From positions 1-10,794 of the forward strand of contig JAKJCD010000053.1 in NCBI GenBank assembly GCA_022706625.1: a stretch of 10,794 nucleotides of DNA, read 5' to 3'. A program made the position numbers and the translations under genes. The first letter of the stretch is position 1, and every line of letters begins with the position of its first letter. The stretch is from Bacillota bacterium (GTDB lineage: Bacteria; Bacillota; Clostridia; Peptostreptococcales; Anaerovoracaceae). This document shows positions 7,801-10,794 of this stretch, one piece after another. The notes under the pieces are model-generated. The model ran no database searches. It was not told where the DNA came from and worked only from the letters and a program-made list of their open reading frames with translations.

Positions 7801-7963
7801 TGGCTGATTCGATTTCATCAAAACGCATGAAATTAGTTCTGTTTGACGATAGGTAAAGTATCATTTTAAAGTTTCGTACACAGATTGAAGGAGGTTCATT
7901 ATCGGCAGGGACGGTCTGAAAAACAGTAAACTTTCGCCTGAGTTTATATCCCTGAAAGCCCAT
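4871..7963 (-). CDS. Membrane protein with N-terminal degenerate PTPS-like domain and large outer domain
   Basis: The protein has 1030 residues in four parts. Residues about 10-155 resemble 6-pyruvoyl-tetrahydropterin synthase/QueD: I-C28-V-R-N-F-K-M lines up with the C-x3-HGH region, P78-T-L-E-N matches PTxEN, and S-E109-S-L-V-R-A-Y matches the E-T-x-x-x-A-x-Y region. The three zinc His are replaced (Q16, F32, M34), so zinc catalysis is unlikely. Residues about 156-220 are a low-complexity linker. Residues about 223-590 hold many membrane helices, with D256-I-Y-G-H260, W-Y-N-G and Y-W-A-P-L-P-Y-Y in the first outer loop, a GT-C-like layout. Residues about 600-1000 form an outer soluble region, including an alpha/beta segment (about 735-815), then a final helix and a basic tail. 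TIGRFAM describes a PTPS-related domain linked to XrtG, and this gene heads the xrtG operon. ATG 7963 has an excellent ribosome binding site. The enzymatic role is inferred only. Confidence 0.88.
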   Translation of the reverse strand: MGFQGYKLRRKFTVFQTVPADNEPPSICVRNFKMILYLSSNRTNFMRFDEIESAITTVVERYTNKPLEMLPPFDKLEPTLENTGIVFFHLIRDSLNFIDVPLEKLEISESLVRAYIVTDVCAGQGLIVDGKRVNISGLLMADIVSQSVSRLMSDFELNTRNPGHKAPKTDATVPAEEKTTAQPADPGHEHEESINIPAAGQQTAIEIHTSGSCQDTKLQIRFYTYRLILCFALLVICGAAISFYLYDTGAYPSGADIYGHLFKSDLLYNSIKNGDYYPLYTDLWYNGLQPFRYWAPLPYYLLAALQFMVGGDALVSYLAFISFAFIVGGTGWLLWGIAYKRLMFCTFLGIMWFLLPDNIRVFFVEGNLPRMVVAIFLPYLFFFIWQFVEHRKKWTVVPVVMIMCMIILCHVMIAAMIGITTFILLLIYSISQKRASESFYMILFMLLSFALCGFWLYPALQGGLMSMDASATAEVMRALSTPASISLNPALRDRGLYELFYFGISILSVSVTGLFWADKKSRCGFLTVILVFLGTLPLVVPLLEKLPLNQLLWMTRFTPIVYTIFFFSMLEWKKCRRYVLIVIAFILILDSFPSLNLQRYHSRAPAIMSYTLQEAKAMANQRISLLDVSAFGSYPSFGISTEEPRRRYTYGWAWQGASTAHNIMMLNTALERGFYHYLFDRSIEMGDDTVLVHKEQVERAKMTLDALISAASASKYTLRKETNYAYIFKRDTPKSFGVATDYEGLAIGAAADLISFEFPIFEEGTSDNILDYSQEKLKKYKMIYLSAFTYNDKKAAEELLIEIADAGVKVIIDMNRIPADPVTNRMTFLGVTAQPVSFTNRYPELIYKGKIYDAMPFKETYQEWNTVYLDNLDSIFGYSWFQNKELPFIGTAGHSNILIIGYNFLFHGIETNDKIIIGLMGDLTGFEQNKLPERKIIPLTVQYAKDTIIIDSPGGEINTTIGFQDIFQSDQAFENRNNLLVIKEPHTKIKMAYPYPAQGMITGISGILGITVLAYAMSRKRGVKNEKTTN
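4899..4904 (-). promoter_or_regulatory. Ribosome binding site that decides the start of the acidic substrate gene
   Basis: AAGGGG on the minus strand ends 8 bases before ATG 4890 and lies inside the last codons of the upstream membrane-protein gene. It overlaps the alternative GTG at 4899, which makes that GTG an unlikely start. Confidence 0.6.
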
Positions 7964-7968
7964 CGCTG

Positions 7969-7977
7969 CACCTCCTT
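7969..7977 (-). promoter_or_regulatory. Near-perfect ribosome binding site of the operon's first gene
   Basis: AAGGAGGTG on the minus strand ends five bases before ATG 7963. It is the strongest such site in the window and suggests high translation of the first gene of the xrtG operon. Confidence 0.8.
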
Positions 7978-7988
7978 CCTAACACTAT

Positions 7989-8017
7989 ATTTTAACTTAT
8001 TATTCGACAGGATACAA
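7989..8017 (-). promoter_or_regulatory. Candidate SigA-type promoter of the xrtG operon
   Basis: On the minus strand, TTGTAT (8012-8017) is followed after 17 bases by TAAAAT (7989-7994). The -10 box matches 5 of 6 consensus bases, the -35 box only 3 of 6. The site lies between the candidate terminator of the upstream gene and the first ribosome binding site, leaving a leader of about 20 bases. It is AT-rich sequence, so a chance match is possible. Confidence 0.45.
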
Positions 8018-8020
8018 TAA

Positions 8021-8058
8021 AATAAGACCAAATGCTTAGAACAACAGCCGGTCTTATT
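8021..8058 (-). terminator. Candidate intrinsic terminator after the PA14 protein gene
   Basis: A perfect 9-base inverted repeat, AATAAGACC (8021-8029) and GGTCTTATT (8050-8058), encloses a 20-base loop. Read on the minus strand, the stem is followed by TTATTG, a short T-rich stretch. It lies 52 bases beyond the stop of the PA14 gene. The stem is only moderately GC-rich and the T-run is imperfect, so termination may be partial. Because the stem has A-rich and T-rich arms it could also act on the other strand, but no plus-strand gene runs into it. Confidence 0.55.
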
Positions 8059-8110
8059 CTGGTTATTATTATATTTGTTTCCAGCTGAACTTACCGGTCG
8101 GCTTTATCTG

Positions 8111-10261
8111 TTAATCAAGGTTGTTGTACATATACTCCTTAGGTATGACCTCACTGCCCAAGGCGTCGCTTCTCCACCCCATTACGATAGTTGCGCCCAG
8201 GCCGAAGTCGGCATATTCTGCCTTGATCCGGTATTTCTCGCCTGCAACAGCGTTAAACGTATATTCAAATGTTTCATGATTGTGCCAGTCCCATTCATTA
8301 ATTACTAAAACATTGTCAACCCAAACTTTCAAAGCATCGTCCACAGTAAAAATCAGAGTTGTGGGTTCTGTATACTTGGTTTCCAAATCACCTTCCATCC
8401 TGCCATAGAACTTGTCGGTGCCGATATCACCAGGAGCGCTTAGTCCCCAGGCATAGTCGATGCTGCTAATTTCTTCAGCTTCGGGTGTATCCGATATCCA
8501 GCCCGCCGGAGTATAGAATTTGTTTTTAAAGCCCGTTCCTGCTTTTTCAAGAGGATTATAATACTTCGCAGGGGAGTATTCATCATGTGTCTCCTGTGTC
8601 ACATAAAGCACTCCGCCCGGCACAAGCCCCATGGAGACACCGTTGTTCGACTCCCAGAAAAGGAATACGGCAGAATAAAGAGGCCCCTGCTGGTATTCTA
8701 AGGTGATCGGATAATACTGGCCCGCTTCTAAATGGATCGAATTATCAGCAAGCTCGAAATTCAAAGTAAACAAACCCCAGTTGTCAATCAGCTTTACGTT
8801 GTTGACAAACAATTTAACGCCGTCATCGGAGTAAGTCTTGAAAATGTAGTCCCCCGTTACCGCAGGCTTGATATAGCCGGTCCAGCGAACGGAGAAGTTC
8901 TCATGGCCTATCACCGGATCCGGAGAAAGATCGTATCCGTAATTGAACGCAATACTTGAATCTATCCTCTTCATCTTCAATGCCGTGGGATTGACAGGCT
9001 CCTTTGAATCATAGTACTCTCCCAGAAGACCGTTGACATATCCCGATCCGCCTCCTGTCGGTTCAAAATTGGCTGTGATGGTCACATTTCCCGTCACAGT
9101 CAAGTTGCCGCCCTCATCGGGAACCATAGAAGGGTCAGATGAAGTAAAACCGGTAAATGTATACCCCCCCGCAGGCGTCACAGTAAAATAGATCGATTGT
9201 CCAACCTCTATTTCAGCAGAAGCAGGTGTGATAGTCCCTGCACCCAAGGGATATACGGCTGTGTTCACAGTGTACTTCGGCGGCAGTATCTCATCAGGGA
9301 GGCTGAGAGTAGAATATTGATCACTGTAAACTATCTTTGCACTACCCGTCATATTCAGGCTGCCGGCTACCAGCCGTCCTGTTATCATTGCGGAGCCTCC
9401 CATAGATACGGCGGCATAGGGTGCGTAAAACAGCCCATGAAAGGGATCCGAACCGCTGATCGAAACATTAGCCGCATCGGTGATGACACTGCCGGTGACA
9501 GCGGCATAACCGCCGGTGGTCAAATTGGCAATGCCGCTGTAGAGCAGGTGTCCGATCAGGGGAGTACCGGCATTGAGAGGCAGATAATCTTTCGATATTA
9601 TGTATATTTGGTTTGGATTCCCGGAAGGATTGCTCAACAGAAAAGGCTTTATTTTAGAATTGCCTCCGAAGTAGTCATTCACATAAAGAAACAAGGTATG
9701 TGTTCCTACTACGTTTATCTCTTTCCAAACGGTAATGCTTAACTTGTCAGCCACCACGAACAGATCTTTGGTCTGCACATCGAATACAACGTCTCTGCCC
9801 GAGGCATTGCTGCTGATCTTAAGTTCGCCGAAGTGAGTGTCCTGGGATATCACAAGGCTCTGATTCTGATTGGATGCAACCGGCACATAGTTGCCGATTG
9901 ATGGAAACTCCGCCAGGGTGGGAAAGCTTTCATTATATACCGTTGCGGCCAGCACCTTATTTTTTGCCCCATAACCGGGATAGCTATCGTCATACCAACC
10001 AGGATAATTATAGCTAGTGCCCGTCTTATGGTAGAAATCACCTGTTGATTGCATTGTCCCGCTGATTTGTACATTCCCTAATGCAGTATACAAATCGCCT
10101 TCGATAGCAGCCGAGTTGCCGCCCGAAAAGTTTCCTTTCAGGTATACCGCCATGTCATCGGGATCAGGATTCGGATCCGCACTAATCGCACTGGCGAAAC
10201 TTATATTTGCTAATATCATTAACAGGATTAATATAAATGCTAATACCCGTCTTTTTTTCAC
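8111..10261 (-). CDS. Large secreted protein with PilX/DUF7305-like region, InlB-B-like repeat and two PA14 domains
   Basis: I choose GTG at 10261 (716 residues) because AAAGGAG sits 8 bases upstream; the in-frame ATG at 10285 has no such site. A signal peptide (V-K-K-R-R, hydrophobic core, F-A-S-A) is followed by a Gly/Ser/Ala-rich region (about 40-315) with I-E-G-D-L-Y, V-T-G-S-V-I-T and H-G-L-F-Y-A-P-Y-A-A-V, the style of the DUF7305 domain in PilX-like pilus-associated proteins. About 330-400 is one divergent InlB-B-type repeat (G-A-G-T-I-T-P, then G-G-Y-T-F-T-G-F). Two PA14 domains follow, at about 407-555 (Y-S-D-D-G-V-K-L-F-V-N-N) and 577-705 (V-D-D-A-L-K-V-W-V-D-N). PA14 modules often bind carbohydrate in adhesins and glycosidases. 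There is no C-terminal helix, LPxTG or exosortase tail. A surface or matrix adhesin role is inference. Confidence 0.87.
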   Translation of the reverse strand: MKKRRVLAFILILLMILANISFASAISADPNPDPDDMAVYLKGNFSGGNSAAIEGDLYTALGNVQISGTMQSTGDFYHKTGTSYNYPGWYDDSYPGYGAKNKVLAATVYNESFPTLAEFPSIGNYVPVASNQNQSLVISQDTHFGELKISSNASGRDVVFDVQTKDLFVVADKLSITVWKEINVVGTHTLFLYVNDYFGGNSKIKPFLLSNPSGNPNQIYIISKDYLPLNAGTPLIGHLLYSGIANLTTGGYAAVTGSVITDAANVSISGSDPFHGLFYAPYAAVSMGGSAMITGRLVAGSLNMTGSAKIVYSDQYSTLSLPDEILPPKYTVNTAVYPLGAGTITPASAEIEVGQSIYFTVTPAGGYTFTGFTSSDPSMVPDEGGNLTVTGNVTITANFEPTGGGSGYVNGLLGEYYDSKEPVNPTALKMKRIDSSIAFNYGYDLSPDPVIGHENFSVRWTGYIKPAVTGDYIFKTYSDDGVKLFVNNVKLIDNWGLFTLNFELADNSIHLEAGQYYPITLEYQQGPLYSAVFLFWESNNGVSMGLVPGGVLYVTQETHDEYSPAKYYNPLEKAGTGFKNKFYTPAGWISDTPEAEEISSIDYAWGLSAPGDIGTDKFYGRMEGDLETKYTEPTTLIFTVDDALKVWVDNVLVINEWDWHNHETFEYTFNAVAGEKYRIKAEYADFGLGATIVMGWRSDALGSEVIPKEYMYNNLD

Positions 10262-10269
10262 TTTGACCG

Positions 10270-10276
10270 CTCCTTT
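10270..10276 (-). promoter_or_regulatory. Ribosome binding site that decides the GTG start of the PA14 protein
   Basis: AAAGGAG on the minus strand lies 8 bases before GTG 10261. It falls inside the frame of the longer alternative starting at ATG 10285, which lacks any purine-rich site and would add eight residues before the signal peptide's basic end. Confidence 0.65.
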
Positions 10277-10350
10277 AAATGTCATTATCTAATGCTTGCA
10301 TTTACCTGCTCGGATATTATGCAAACTTCTTTAGGTCATCCAATATTTTT

Positions 10351-10379
10351 ATTTTATCCTGGAAACTGTTTTTAATCAA
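10351..10379 (-). promoter_or_regulatory. Candidate SigA-type promoter of the PA14 protein gene
   Basis: On the minus strand, TTGATT (10374-10379) and TAAAAT (10351-10356) are separated by 17 bases. Matches to consensus are 4 of 6 and 5 of 6. This would give a leader of roughly 80 bases. The leader contains a small inverted repeat (TTGCAT at 10296-10301, ATGCAA at 10319-10324), a possible regulator site or weak hairpin. The intergenic stretch 10262-10398 shows no convincing terminator for the upstream gene, so read-through is possible too. Confidence 0.45.
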
Positions 10380-10398
10380 GTCTTTATTTTCCAATAAT

Positions 10399-10794
10399 TT
10401 ATTTTTTTGTTATCGTAACAGTCCTCGTATTTTCATCCCACTTCACATTGGCCCCCAAAGCCTCTGAGACAAATCTAACCGGAACAAATGTCCTGCTGTT
10501 TTCTATATATGGGACTGCATCCAAGGTTATCAGGGTATCGCCGATCAAGGCCCCCGGGCTTCCCACAGCGAGAAAAATATATTTGCCTCCGCTGTTAACT
10601 TCGATACTTCTGGAATTCTGGTCCCATTTGATAGAATCGTCTTTTACCCCCAAGGCATTGAAAACTGCTCTGAAAGGCAGCATGGTCCTGTCTGACACAA
10701 TAGCAGCAGGCACGTCGGAAACCACCTTCTTTCCGTTGACCAGCACAGTTACATCATCTCCTGCGAAAGCTGCTGAGCCTGACAAAACCAAAAG
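10399..10794 (-). CDS. Secreted copper-amine-oxidase-N-like (stalk) domain protein, 5' end outside window (partial)
   Basis: The frame is open to the right edge; the first visible codons encode L-L-V-L-S-G-S-A-A-F-A-G, which is the end of a signal peptide cut at A-F-A, so the true start and about 10-20 residues are missing. The visible 131 codons contain the copper amine oxidase N-terminal-like domain (PF07833): V-L-V-N-G-K-K-V, then M-L-P-F-R-A-V-F-N-A-L-G, I-K-W-D, and a second set F-V-P-V-R-F-V-S-E-A-L-G, V-K-W-D, T-V-T-I. Despite the name, this domain is not catalytic and is common in secreted proteins of Clostridia and Bacilli, alone or joined to hydrolases. Here it forms the whole mature protein. 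It could be a wall-associated binding protein. Its link to the genes downstream is unclear. Confidence 0.9.
   Translation of the reverse strand, partial: LLVLSGSAAFAGDDVTVLVNGKKVVSDVPAAIVSDRTMLPFRAVFNALGVKDDSIKWDQNSRSIEVNSGGKYIFLAVGSPGALIGDTLITLDAVPYIENSRTFVPVRFVSEALGANVKWDENTRTVTITKK

Noticed and set aside
7480..7963. Functional 6-pyruvoyl-tetrahydropterin synthase or QueD
   Set aside because: The zinc-binding His positions are replaced and the domain is fused to a membrane protein with no folate or queuosine genes nearby.
9197..9742. 181-codon plus-strand open frame
   Set aside because: It is antisense to the PA14/DUF7305-like gene and shows no family features; a shadow of codon bias.
10296..10324. 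Inverted repeat TTGCAT/ATGCAA before the PA14 gene as an operator or riboswitch
   Set aside because: Only six paired bases with an unpaired interior; too weak to call as a separate feature, so only mentioned under the promoter.
10357..10392. GGAAA/TTTCC inverted repeat as terminator of the copper-amine-oxidase-N-like gene
   Set aside because: The stem is five AT-rich pairs with a long loop and no following T-run.
10399..10794. Copper amine oxidase enzyme
   Set aside because: Only the small non-catalytic N-terminal-like domain is present; the catalytic domain and its topaquinone site are absent.

Overview
The window reads as chromosomal DNA from a Gram-positive, probably clostridial (Firmicutes) bacterium. 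It has moderate G+C, strong AAGGAGGTG-type ribosome binding sites, a secreted copper-amine-oxidase-N-like protein, and above all the gene set of the exosortase-G (XrtG) system, which is known only from Gram-positive bacteria. The species cannot be named from the sequence. Every convincing gene lies on the minus strand, so transcription runs from the right edge to the left edge. No RNA genes, mobile elements or CRISPR arrays were seen.

Right part (10794 to about 8020). First comes the 3' end of a small secreted copper-amine-oxidase-N-like protein whose start lies outside the window. Next is a large secreted protein with a PilX/DUF7305-like N-terminal region, one InlB-B-like repeat and two PA14 modules. 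It has its own candidate promoter and is followed by a candidate stem-loop terminator.

Left part (about 8017 to 1). A second candidate promoter leads into a tightly packed run of six genes with gaps of at most 6 bases or short overlaps. (1) A 1030-residue membrane protein has a degenerate 6-pyruvoyl-tetrahydropterin-synthase (PTPS)-like domain at its N terminus. (2) A secreted protein has a very acidic Glu/Thr-rich middle and a Firmicu-CTERM-like sorting tail. (3) XrtG, the exosortase-like membrane cysteine transpeptidase/protease, retains its Cys, Arg and His. (4) A membrane family-2 glycosyltransferase is of the processive (QxxRW) type usually linked to XrtG. (5) A second family-2 glycosyltransferase is of the dolichol-phosphate-mannose-synthase type. 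(6) A second large multi-membrane protein is related to the membrane part of gene 1 but lacks the PTPS-like domain. It is open to the left edge and therefore incomplete.

Working model (inference). Glycosyltransferase 5 charges a polyprenyl phosphate with a sugar. The two GT-C-like membrane proteins (1 and 6) transfer sugars on the outer face. The processive glycosyltransferase 4 makes or exports a polymer. XrtG cuts the tail of the acidic protein 2 and transfers it to an acceptor at the surface. The individual families have been catalogued by genome analysis, but as far as I know the biochemical role of the locus is not established, so this is the most interesting part of the window.
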